A DNA stretch of 64,000 nt, taken from positions 3,224,001 through 3,288,000 of the forward strand of contig CP051152.1 in NCBI GenBank assembly GCA_003970805.2, in the 5' to 3' direction. The translations under genes were made by a program, and so were the position numbers. Below the pieces are notes generated by a model that saw only the letters and a list, made by a program, of their open reading frames with translations, did not search any database and had not been told where the DNA came from. Source of the DNA: Undibacterium piscinae (GTDB lineage Bacteria; Pseudomonadota; Gammaproteobacteria; Burkholderiales; Burkholderiaceae_D). Position 1 is the first letter of the stretch; each line of letters begins with the position of its first letter. This document shows positions 52,947 through 60,273 of this stretch, piece after piece.

Positions 52947-53714
52947 ATGAAAGAGAAATCGGTGAATAGGGAAGTGCTTGCACAATATCTGGCAACAGAA
53001 TTGCAAATCGCAAGATACCGTGATTATTGCCCAAATGGCGTGCAGGTGGAAGGGCGCCCTGAGATTAAACTGATAGTCAGTGGCGTAACTGCCAGTTTGG
53101 CCTTGCTGGAGCAGGCGCTGGATGCGAAGGCCGATGCTGTGTTGGTGCATCACGGTTATTTCTGGCGTGGCGAAGATATGCGCGTGATCGGGCAAAAGCA
53201 GAAGCGATTGAAGTTGCTTCTGGAGAATGAAATATCCCTGTTTGCCTATCATTTACCTCTCGATATGCATCCGTTGATGGGAAATAACGCGCAACTGGCG
53301 CAAAAATTTGGAATCGAACCATCGTCACGTTTTGCTGAAGATGATCTGGGCTGGATCGGGCGGATGAGCGATCCAGCCATACGTACAGTCGGTGATCTGG
53401 CTGCGCATATAGCGCAGACCTTGGGACGTAAGCCTATGCTGATCGGAAATCCTGAGCAGTCGCTAGCCGATGTTGCCTGGTGTAGTGGCGCCGCACAAAA
53501 CTTGTTTGATCAGGCCATTACGGCAGGAGCCTCAGTGTATTTAAGTGGTGAAATTTCGGAGCCAACCGTACATCTGGCGCGAGAATCCGGGGTCGCTTAT
53601 CTTGCTTGCGGACATCATGCGACCGAGCGTTATGGAGTGCAGGCGCTGGGTCAGCATATCGCCGGTAGATTTGGGGTTGCGCATCAATTTATCGATATTG
53701 ATAATCCGGTCTGA
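52947..53714 (+). CDS. NIF3 family metal-binding protein (YbgI-like)
   Basis: A 255-residue Nif3/DUF34 protein; proposed to bind two metals and to act as a GTP cyclohydrolase I type 2-like protein, but its role is not settled. Metal His are in [22 protein letters not shown] and the C-terminal [15 protein letters not shown]. The ATG at 52947 is chosen. It commonly lies beside the DegS-like gene and petABC in betaproteobacteria. Confidence 0.92.
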   Translation: MKEKSVNREVLAQYLATELQIARYRDYCPNGVQVEGRPEIKLIVSGVTASLALLEQALDAKADAVLVHHGYFWRGEDMRVIGQKQKRLKLLLENEISLFAYHLPLDMHPLMGNNAQLAQKFGIEPSSRFAEDDLGWIGRMSDPAIRTVGDLAAHIAQTLGRKPMLIGNPEQSLADVAWCSGAAQNLFDQAITAGASVYLSGEISEPTVHLARESGVAYLACGHHATERYGVQALGQHIAGRFGVAHQFIDIDNPV

Positions 53715-53718
53715 GCAT

Positions 53719-53754
53719 AAAAAAGCCACCGGCTGTGAATGCCGGCGGCTTTTT
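53719..53754. terminator. Bidirectional terminator between NIF3 gene and mscL
   Basis: AAAAAGCCACCGGC and GCCGGCGGCTTTTT pair with one mismatch around TGTGAAT. It lies between two convergent genes and has A and T runs on the proper sides. Confidence 0.9.
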
Positions 53755-53779
53755 CAAGAGACAGAGTTCATGTCTGCAT

Positions 53780-54199
53780 TTATTTTTTTAGTGCGTCGCG
53801 AATTTCTCGTAGCAGGATCACATCTTCTGGCGTGACTGGCGCCACTGCCGGAGCGACAGGCTGTTCTTTTTTCATTTTATTAAACAGGCGTACCATCTGG
53901 AAAATGATAAAAGCCAGAATCAGGAAGTTTAGCGAAATGGTGATGAAATTGCCGTAAGCCAGTACTGCACCGGCTTTTTTGGCCTCCGCCAATGCCAGAT
54001 TGCTGGCTTGTCCGTTCAACGGCAGGTAGTAGCTGGAAAAATCGAGTCCGCCGAAAATTCTACCGACCACAGGCATAACGACATCGGCGACCAGAGAGTC
54101 GACAATTTTTCCGAATGCCGCGCCTATGATGACACCAACAGCTAAATCGACCACGTTGCCCTTGGAGGCAAAGTCCTTAAATTCTTGCATCATGCTCAT
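53780..54199 (-). CDS. mscL: Large-conductance mechanosensitive channel
   Basis: Opens under membrane tension to release solutes during osmotic downshock. It has 138 residues from ATG 54199 ([20 protein letters not shown]). Helix 1 carries [20 protein letters not shown] with the gate glycines, helix 2 is [20 protein letters not shown], and the C-terminal bundle helix ends REIRDALKK. Confidence 0.97.
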   Translation of the reverse strand: MSMMQEFKDFASKGNVVDLAVGVIIGAAFGKIVDSLVADVVMPVVGRIFGGLDFSSYYLPLNGQASNLALAEAKKAGAVLAYGNFITISLNFLILAFIIFQMVRLFNKMKKEQPVAPAVAPVTPEDVILLREIRDALKK

Positions 54200-54515
54200 G
54201 GAAAATCCTTTGTAAATAGTAAATGTAAGGTGTGGCAAAACGGCAATATAGTAATACGTAAGCGCAAGATAAGAGGGAGAAATCCGGTAAATCTTTGTTA
54301 AATATTATTTCGGGCTACGCGCCCTTATGAGCATGTTGCATCCTTATCGCATGTCAAACCCCGAATAATCGACAAAAAAACCGGCAAAAATGCTCTAGTT
54401 TGCCTATCTGATCATCTTTTCCTTTAAAAGCATACTCAGCTACTTTATAATTTAAGGTTGTTAGAAGTGGGGTTGCGCTTCGTCAAGTTTTGATTTTTGA
54501 TAGATTGGGGTTGGT
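54200..54515. other. Intergenic region between mscL and petA
   Basis: Divergent genes with 316 bases between. It holds the candidate petABC promoter listed separately; the mscL-proximal half has no obvious structure. No open frame of note. Confidence 0.5.
54423..54451 (+). promoter_or_regulatory. Candidate sigma-70 promoter of petABC
   Basis: TTTAAA at 54423 (four of six matches to TTGACA) and a perfect TATAAT at 54446 with a 17-base spacer, 65 bases upstream of the petA start. No binding motif for a regulator was recognised. Confidence 0.55.
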
Positions 54516-55130
54516 ATGAGTATCGAAAAGCAGGTCGATTCCGGCCGTCGCGGTTTGCTCGTCGCCACGTGCGCAGCAGGTGGCGTAGTTGGTTTGGCAA
54601 CGACAGGTGCCTTGGTTAGCACTTTTCAGCCATCCGAGCGCGCAAAAGCGGCAGGTGCACCGGTAGAAGCTGATATCTCGGATTTGAAACCGGGAGAAAT
54701 GAAAGTATTCGAATGGCGCGGTAAGCCAGTCTGGATACTCAAGCGTACGCCTGAGATGATGGCGAGCTTGGCTAAGACAGAAGATAAGGTTGCCGATCCA
54801 AAATCGGAAAAGCCTTACACTATGGATATGCCAGAGTATTGCGATAAACAGAGTCGCTCCCGTAAAGAGCACAGCGATGTGCTGATCACGGTTGGTATCT
54901 GCTCACACCTCGGCTGCTCTCCAAGTTCAAAATTTGCTGCCGGTGCGCAGCCATCCTTGCCGGATGATTGGGCTGGTGGTTTCTTGTGCCCATGTCACGG
55001 GTCTACTTTTGATTTGGCTGGTCGTGTTTATAAAAACAAACCTGCTCCTCAAAATCTGGACGTTCCCCGTCACATGTACTTGTCGGACACTAAAATCCTC
55101 ATCGGTAAAGATGAGAAAGGCGAGGCTTAA
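54516..55130 (+). CDS. petA: Ubiquinol-cytochrome c reductase, Rieske iron-sulfur subunit
   Basis: 2Fe-2S subunit of the bc1 complex. It has 204 residues. The N-terminus SGRRGLLVATCAAGGVVGLA has a twin-arginine type motif and a membrane anchor, so it is exported folded by Tat, whose genes lie 4 kb away. Cluster ligands are CSHLGCSPSS near residue 131 and CPCHGSTFD near 156. petB follows two bases after the stop. Confidence 0.97.
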   Translation: MSIEKQVDSGRRGLLVATCAAGGVVGLATTGALVSTFQPSERAKAAGAPVEADISDLKPGEMKVFEWRGKPVWILKRTPEMMASLAKTEDKVADPKSEKPYTMDMPEYCDKQSRSRKEHSDVLITVGICSHLGCSPSSKFAAGAQPSLPDDWAGGFLCPCHGSTFDLAGRVYKNKPAPQNLDVPRHMYLSDTKILIGKDEKGEA

Positions 55131-55132
55131 TC

Positions 55133-56543
55133 ATGGCATTTGTTGAAAAAAAAACTTCCTGCTGATGCCCCTGTCGTAGACAAGGCACTCAATTGGGTGG
55201 ACTCCCGTTTCCCGCTGACTAAGCTGTGGAATGATCAATGGGGTCAGTACTACGCACCGAAAAATTTTAATTTCTGGTACATCTTTGGTTCATTGGCGAT
55301 GCTGGTGTTGGTGATACAGATCGTTACCGGTATTTTCCTGGTTATGCATTACAAGCCAGACTCGACACTGGCATTTGCCTCAGTTGAGTACATCATGCGC
55401 GACGTGCCTTGGGGTTGGTTGGTGCGTTATATGCACTCGACTGGCGCTTCGGCGTTCTTTATCATCATTTACCTGCATATGACACGCGCCTTGTTGTACG
55501 GTTCGTATCGTAAGCCACGTGAATTGATCTGGTTGTTCGGCTTCGCTATTTTCCTGTGCCTGATGGCTGAAGCCTTCTTCGGTTACCTGCTGCCTTGGGG
55601 CCAAATGTCTTACTGGGGTGCCCAGGTTATCGTTAACTTGTTTGGCGCTATTCCTTTCATAGGCCCAGATTTGTCTTTGTGGATACGTGGTGACTATGTT
55701 GTTGGTGACGCAACGCTTAACCGCTTCTTCGCTTTCCACGTGATCGCTATCCCGTTGGTCTTGCTTGGTTTGGTCGCAGCACATTTGATCGCCTTGCATG
55801 AAGTTGGTTCGAATAATCCTGATGGCATTGAAATTAAGGAAAATTTAGGTCCGGATGGACATCCTTTGGATGGCGTTCCTTCGCATCCTTACTACACTTT
55901 CCACGATATTTTCGGTGTGACGGTATTCTTGACAATTTTCAGTGCGGTCGTTTTCTTTGCGCCTGAAATGGGCGGTTATTTCCTTGAATACAATAACTTT
56001 ATTCCGGCAGATTCCCTGAAAACGCCTCCTCATATCGCTCCTACCTGGTACTTCACGCCGTTCTATTCGATTTTGCGTGCTACTACGACTGAGTTCATGT
56101 ATGTGGTTATGTTGGGTATCGTTGCTTATGTTGCCTTGATTTTCATGACGACGAAATTGCCGTCCAAGGTGAAAATGGGAATTGCCGGTGTTGCTCTGGT
56201 CGCTCTGGCCGGCATGATGCCTGGTGCACTTGATGCTAAATTCTGGGGTGTGGTCTTGTTTGGTTCATCGGTAATGATCCTGGGTGCTTTGCCTTGGTTG
56301 GATCAGTCTCCGGTTAAATCCATACGCTACCGTCCACAGTGGCATAAATATGTCTTGATCGTGTTTGGTATCTGTTTTGTGATTTTGGGTTATTTGGGTG
56401 TTCAGGCACCATCCCCTGAAAAAGAGCGTGTTTCGCAAGTTTGTACCGTGATTTACTTCGGCTTCTTCTTGTTGATGCCATGGTGGAGCGCGATGGGTAC
56501 ATTTAAGCCTGTGCCAAAACGCGTGACATTTTCAGCACACTAA
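55133..56543 (+). pseudogene. petB: Cytochrome b of the bc1 complex, frameshifted near the start in an A9 run
   Basis: Quinol-oxidising core of bc1. The proper ATG is at 55133 ([20 protein letters not shown]) and requires eight A; the window has nine at 55146-55154, so as written the frame ends after about 13 codons and the long frame is only open from a TTG at 55140. The rest is flawless, about 469 residues: heme His in [13 protein letters not shown] and [19 protein letters not shown], the Qo motif PEWY-type variant seen as [10 protein letters not shown], and [10 protein letters not shown]. The long intact body makes a sequence indel nearly certain. Confidence 0.95.
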
Positions 56544-56564
56544 GCGCTCAAAGGAATAATCAGC

Positions 56565-57329
56565 ATGAAATTATTTAAAAAATTGATCGCCGCACTGGCT
56601 TTGGTTCCAGTATTGGCAATGGCGAGTTCCGGAGGCTTTCCTCTGGAGCGCGCAGAAGATCGTAGTAATGATATGGCAGCTTTGCAGAATGGTGCCAAAC
56701 TGTTCGTCAACTACTGCCTGAACTGTCATTCTGCATCTGCAATGCGTTATAACCGTTTGAAAGATATCGGTTTAACGGAAGATCAGATCAAGGGTAATCT
56801 TTTGTTCACCGGTGAAAAAGTCGGTGACCTGATGAAAACCACCTTGGCACCGAAAGATGCCAAGGCATGGTTTGGCGCGGTACCTCCTGATTTGTCAGTG
56901 ATTGCACGTGCCAAAGCTTCTAGCGCAGGCTCTGGCGCGGATTGGCTTTATACTTATCTGCGTACATTCTACAAAGATGATAATCGTCCGACAGGTTGGA
57001 ATAATATGGTTTTCCCTGATGTTGGTATGCCTCATGCCTTGTGGGAATTGCAAGGTGTGCGTACTGCTAAGTTTACAGAAGAAAAAGATCCGCATGATGC
57101 AACTAAAGTCGTACATACATTTACCGGCTTTGAAAAAGTCAGCGACGGTAAAATGGCGGCTGCCGAGTACGATAGCGCCGTAACTGATCTGGTTGCCTAC
57201 CTGCAATGGATGGGCGAACCAGCGCAAAATACGCGTAAGCGTTTGGGCGTAGTAGTATTGCTGTTCTTGTCCTTGCTGAGCTTTTTGGCATGGCGTCTGA
57301 ACGCATCCTACTGGAAAGAAGTGAAGTAA
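56565..57329 (+). CDS. petC: Cytochrome c1
   Basis: Heme c subunit of bc1, 254 residues. Signal peptide LIAALALVPVLAMASSG, heme site NYCLNCHSASAMRYNRL near residue 50, the distal Met region in WNNMVFPDVGMPHALWELQG, and a C-terminal membrane anchor (LGVVVLLFLSLLSFLAW). Lies 21 bases after petB. Confidence 0.96.
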   Translation: MKLFKKLIAALALVPVLAMASSGGFPLERAEDRSNDMAALQNGAKLFVNYCLNCHSASAMRYNRLKDIGLTEDQIKGNLLFTGEKVGDLMKTTLAPKDAKAWFGAVPPDLSVIARAKASSAGSGADWLYTYLRTFYKDDNRPTGWNNMVFPDVGMPHALWELQGVRTAKFTEEKDPHDATKVVHTFTGFEKVSDGKMAAAEYDSAVTDLVAYLQWMGEPAQNTRKRLGVVVLLFLSLLSFLAWRLNASYWKEVK

Positions 57330-57437
57330 GCTTTGAAGTAATTTAGTCGTCCGCCGTATTGCTTGGCGGATGTGTCATCCCAGGGTGAGGTGCGCAAAAT
57401 AGGCGCCTCACCCTAATCGTTTTTAAGGAACTATAAA

Positions 57438-58049
57438 ATGATGGTTCTCTACTCGGGCACAACTTGCCCATTTTCGCAACGCTGCCGTCTGGTTTTGTTT
57501 GAAAAAGGCATGGATTTTGAAATCCGCGATGTCGATTTGTTCAATAAGCCGGAAGATATCTCCACCATGAACCCTTACGGTCAGGTGCCTATTCTGGTTG
57601 AACGTGAATTGATTTTGTATGAATCAAACATCATCAACGAATACATAGACGAGCGTTTTCCGCATCCGCAATTGATGCCGGCCGATCCGCTGCAGCGCGC
57701 CCGCGCACGCTTGATGTTGTTCAATTTTGAAAAAGAATTGTTCGTTCACGTGCATACACTGGAAAATGAAAAGTCTACGGCTTCTTCAAAAGTACTGGAT
57801 AAGGCAAGAGCTGAGATTCGTGATCGCCTGACTCAACTGGCACCTTTATTCGTCAAGAATAAATATATGCTGGGCGATGAATTTTCCATGCTTGATGTTG
57901 CTGTCGCTCCTTTGCTGTGGCGTCTCGACCATTACGGCATCGAATTGTCGAAAACTGCTGCTCCACTGATGAAATATGCGGAACGTATCTTCTCTCGTCC
58001 GGCATATATCGAAGCACTGACGCCTTCAGAAAAAGTGATGCGCCGTTAA
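57438..58049 (+). CDS. sspA: Stringent starvation protein A
   Basis: Glutathione-S-transferase-fold protein that binds RNA polymerase and alters transcription in stationary phase or stress. It has 203 residues. The N-terminal thioredoxin-like part MVLYSGTTCPFSQRCRLVLF and NPYGQVPILVERELILYES, then the helical half with KYMLGDEFSMLDVAVAPLLW. Usual neighbours are petABC upstream and sspB downstream. Confidence 0.95.
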   Translation: MMVLYSGTTCPFSQRCRLVLFEKGMDFEIRDVDLFNKPEDISTMNPYGQVPILVERELILYESNIINEYIDERFPHPQLMPADPLQRARARLMLFNFEKELFVHVHTLENEKSTASSKVLDKARAEIRDRLTQLAPLFVKNKYMLGDEFSMLDVAVAPLLWRLDHYGIELSKTAAPLMKYAERIFSRPAYIEALTPSEKVMRR

Positions 58050-58157
58050 TTAGCTGTAAAGCGCTCCATAACAAGGCTGACACTTACCTTTTGTCAGCCT
58101 TGTTGTTTTTGAGCGCAGGGTCTATTCTTCAAAAACAATACAAGAAATTATTCGCTT

Positions 58158-58637
58158 ATGTCTGCCAGCTCCACAAAACCGTATTTCATGCGCGCCATTT
58201 ACGAATGGTGTACCGATAATGGTTTTACGCCTTATCTTGCCGTCAAAGTATCCGGTGCAACACGTGTTCCCATGGAATTTGTGCGCAACGGTGAAATTGT
58301 CCTGAATATCAGTTTTGGTGCCACCAGCGGCCTTAAAATGGATAATGTTGCCGTGGCATTTAATGCGCGCTTTGGCGGTGTCTCAAGAGAGATCTATGTA
58401 CCGGTAGAAAATGTCCGTGCCGTCTATGCCAGTGAAAATGGTGAGGGGATGGCGTTTGAGGTTGATACTGAAGAGCCGCTTGAGGAAGTTACTCCCGTCG
58501 CGCCGGAATTGGCCAAACCCAGCATAGGTTTAGCTGCGGTAAGCCGGGTAGAGCCAAGTGAGATCGATGCGGATACCAAGCCAAGCAGCGAGCCGCAAAA
58601 AAAGTTTGAAAAACCTACACTGAAAATCATAAAGTAG
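58158..58637 (+). CDS. sspB: ClpXP protease specificity factor SspB
   Basis: Adaptor that brings ssrA-tagged proteins to ClpXP. It has 159 residues. The substrate-binding domain begins TKPYFMRAIYEWCTDNGFTP and includes VLNISFGATSGLKM. A flexible acidic linker follows, and the C-terminus KKFEKPTLKIIK is the ClpX-binding module. It lies 108 bases after sspA. Confidence 0.95.
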   Translation: MSASSTKPYFMRAIYEWCTDNGFTPYLAVKVSGATRVPMEFVRNGEIVLNISFGATSGLKMDNVAVAFNARFGGVSREIYVPVENVRAVYASENGEGMAFEVDTEEPLEEVTPVAPELAKPSIGLAAVSRVEPSEIDADTKPSSEPQKKFEKPTLKIIK

Positions 58638-58639
58638 TC

Positions 58640-58645
58640 TATAAT
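58640..58645 (+). promoter_or_regulatory. Candidate -10 box of tRNA-Thr
   Basis: A perfect TATAAT overlapping the end of the sspB region, 51 bases before the tRNA. A convincing -35 at 16-18 bases upstream is not seen, so this is tentative. Confidence 0.4.
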
Positions 58646-58696
58646 ACTGATCTTCAACGCAGCATAAGAAATTAAGTGGTGTTGATTAAGAGTTTT

Positions 58697-58772
58697 GCCG
58701 ACTTAGCTCATTTGGTAGAGCAGTTGACTTGTAATCATCAGGTGGCCAGTTCGATTCCGGCAGTCGGCACCA
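58697..58772 (+). tRNA. tRNA-Thr (anticodon TGT)
   Basis: A 76-base tRNA with encoded CCA. Acceptor arms GCCGACT / AGTCGGC pair fully; the D arm has AGCTC/GAGC, the anticodon loop is CTTGTAA with anticodon TGT (reads ACA-type Thr codons), and the T arm is GCCAG-TTCGATT-CCGGC with one wobble. One mismatch sits in the anticodon stem. It matches the general form of bacterial tRNA-Thr(TGT). Confidence 0.96.
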
Positions 58773-58789
58773 AGAATAAGCAGTAAAAT

Positions 58790-58826
58790 CAAAGGGTAAC
58801 AGACTTCTGTCTGTTACCCTTTTGTT
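58790..58826 (+). terminator. Intrinsic terminator after tRNA-Thr
   Basis: AAAGGGTAACAGAC / GTCTGTTACCCTTT, 14-base perfect arms around TTCT, then TGTTTT. It ends the tRNA transcript. Confidence 0.95.
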
Positions 58827-59045
58827 TTGTCAGTTTACTTTTCATCTCCATGTAACCCGATTTGATTAATATAAAACTCGGAAAGGCTAAGTTCGTATTA
58901 GGTGGGAGTCGTAACTAGCCCGAAGTAGTTAGTTCGCTGGAAGTGACATGGGACATAAATCGGTGAAACTATGCGCGGGGCGCTGGCGTGGCGAGCTTAC
59001 ATTAAATGTGCCTTACACATCAAACCGCGCGCCCTAAGCCACTCC
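58827..59045. other. Gap after the tRNA terminator, no gene seen
   Basis: About 220 bases that show no known gene or RNA. It may include decayed 3' sequence of the tail-collar gene that lies to its right on the minus strand, but no C-terminal motif of that family is recognisable here in any frame. No duplicate of the tRNA 3' end (an attachment-site mark) was found. Confidence 0.4.
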
Positions 59046-59324
59046 TTACACTCGAGATAATCGGACACTATCTGCTTCGCCCAAGCGCTTGCACATCGTG
59101 CGATTGGTCAGACCCACACCTAGCCCTTGCCCTATCTGCAAGGTTTGATTCCGATTCGGGAGTTTGACGGTAGTCACACCATCCCCGCCATAGGTAACAC
59201 CTATCAGCGCATAAAGTATTTCTAAGTTAGTAATCTGCATTGATCGCCCATCGCGGAATTCCCAACCCACCGGAGCGTAATTCCCGGCACAAATCCGGAT
59301 TTCACCTGCATATCAGTCTGACAT
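59046..59324 (-). pseudogene. Phage tail-collar (microcystin-dependent protein family) gene, degenerate
   Basis: The ATG at 59324, with AAGGAG eight bases before it, starts MSD and is followed at codon 4 by TGA; reading through gives YAGEIRICAGNYAPVGWEFR, the family N-terminus. LYALIGVTYGGDGVTTVKLP and IGQGLGVGLTNRTM are clear collar-domain pieces. The frame then ends at 59046 after about 90 codons, without the usual C-terminal NNMQP motif. Nonsense mutation plus truncation, and not at a base run, so this one looks like real decay. Confidence 0.8.
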
Positions 59325-59334
59325 GTTCAACTCC

Positions 59335-59883
59335 TTAATCGTGTGCTGGATACCAACCTTTAGTGGAAATCAAGAAATTGATCACTATGAAAGCTTGCAT
59401 ATTGTTATGAGCGCCCCCCCCCCGCCAAAGGGTGTACAGGCACTGGACTGCAGGGGGGTGGAGTTATCTGGCTTCGCGTACAGTTTTTTTCCCCGCTGCC
59501 GAGCGATTCGGGGTCGAGGGACTATAGATATTGCTGGCAGCCAGAACGCGGTTTGCATTCATACCTACATTGGCGGCATTGGCCGGCGCGTCCGAGACAC
59601 AAAGCAAATGATAGTGAGGTGGCATGTTCTTGCTAGTAAGTGTGACCGACTCTGCTCGACCCTTAGTGCCTATGTCGTAGCCTCCCAATTGCCCCGCCAT
59701 GGTACGTCCGCGTAAATCGGGTAGTCCGAAGGTCTTAGAACCATCTCCTCCAAATTTAGTACCCAGCAGACTATATAGCGCTCCGTTCTGGGAAATTTGT
59801 AATAAAGAGCCGTCACACAAAGACCAACCGTCTGGTGCAAATGGGAAAGCACTCATCCTGATTTCACCAAGAAATGACTCCAC
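59335..59883 (-). pseudogene. Phage tail-collar domain protein, broken at a T7 and a C10 run
   Basis: Begins at GTG 59883 (MESFLGEIRMSAFPFAPDGW) after GGAGG. The collar domain is normal: LQISQNGALYSLLGTKFGGD, FGLPDLRGRTMAG. As written it ends at 59464. Removing one base from the run 59484-59490 opens LYAKPDNSTPLQSSACTPFG; then changing the C10 run 59414-59423 (poly-G in the coding strand) by one gives AHNNMQAFIVINFLISTKGW, the expected C-terminus, with a stop at 59335. The two changes cancel. The gene would have about 182 residues. Similar proteins are often encoded in tandem and may form phage- or tail-like fibres. Confidence 0.8.
59414..59423. repeat. Run of ten C (poly-G in the coding strand) inside a tail-collar gene
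   Basis: The longest G/C homopolymer in the window, placed within a reading frame whose intact form needs one base more (or two fewer). Such tracts are classic sites of slipped-strand phase variation, but also of sequencing error. Confidence 0.7.
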
Positions 59884-60273
59884 ATATCCTCCGAATTTTC
59901 AAGCTCCGTTTATAAAATAAGCTGCTAAAAATACATGGAACTCCGATTTGAGTTTTTTTGCTATTAAAAAGTGTGTGAGTTCAAGTGAAAATTCTGAAGC
60001 GTCTCTTTTTTGACGAAAAAACAATTTATTTTGGGAAATTTCTATTCTGCAATTGCAAATAAATGTAATATGCCGGCGTAATTTTAATCCGCTTTATCTG
60101 GCACAGCCCAAGCCTTACCTGGCCACGGCGTTTTTTGCCACCCAATTCTCCGGAGAATGCAAATGCAAGCAGTCGCCTCAACCCCAAAACTCTTCGTTCT
60201 GTTCACGCAAATTTTCTTGCATTCCCTGTCCAGATCTTCAGGATGGAGATCGTTGACAGATACCAGGACACAC
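59884..60273. other. Divergent intergenic region upstream of the autotransporter
   Basis: About 390 bases with an AT-rich left half and no closed gene. In-frame ATGs at 60157 and 60163 precede the chosen autotransporter start; the one at 60163 has GGAGA seven bases before it, so a 37-residue N-terminal extension is possible. No clear promoter hexamers were recognised. Confidence 0.45.

Noticed and set aside
58773..60273. Duplicate of the tRNA-Thr 3' end as an attachment site
   Set aside because: No repeat of the T-arm/acceptor sequence was seen to the right of the tRNA within the window.
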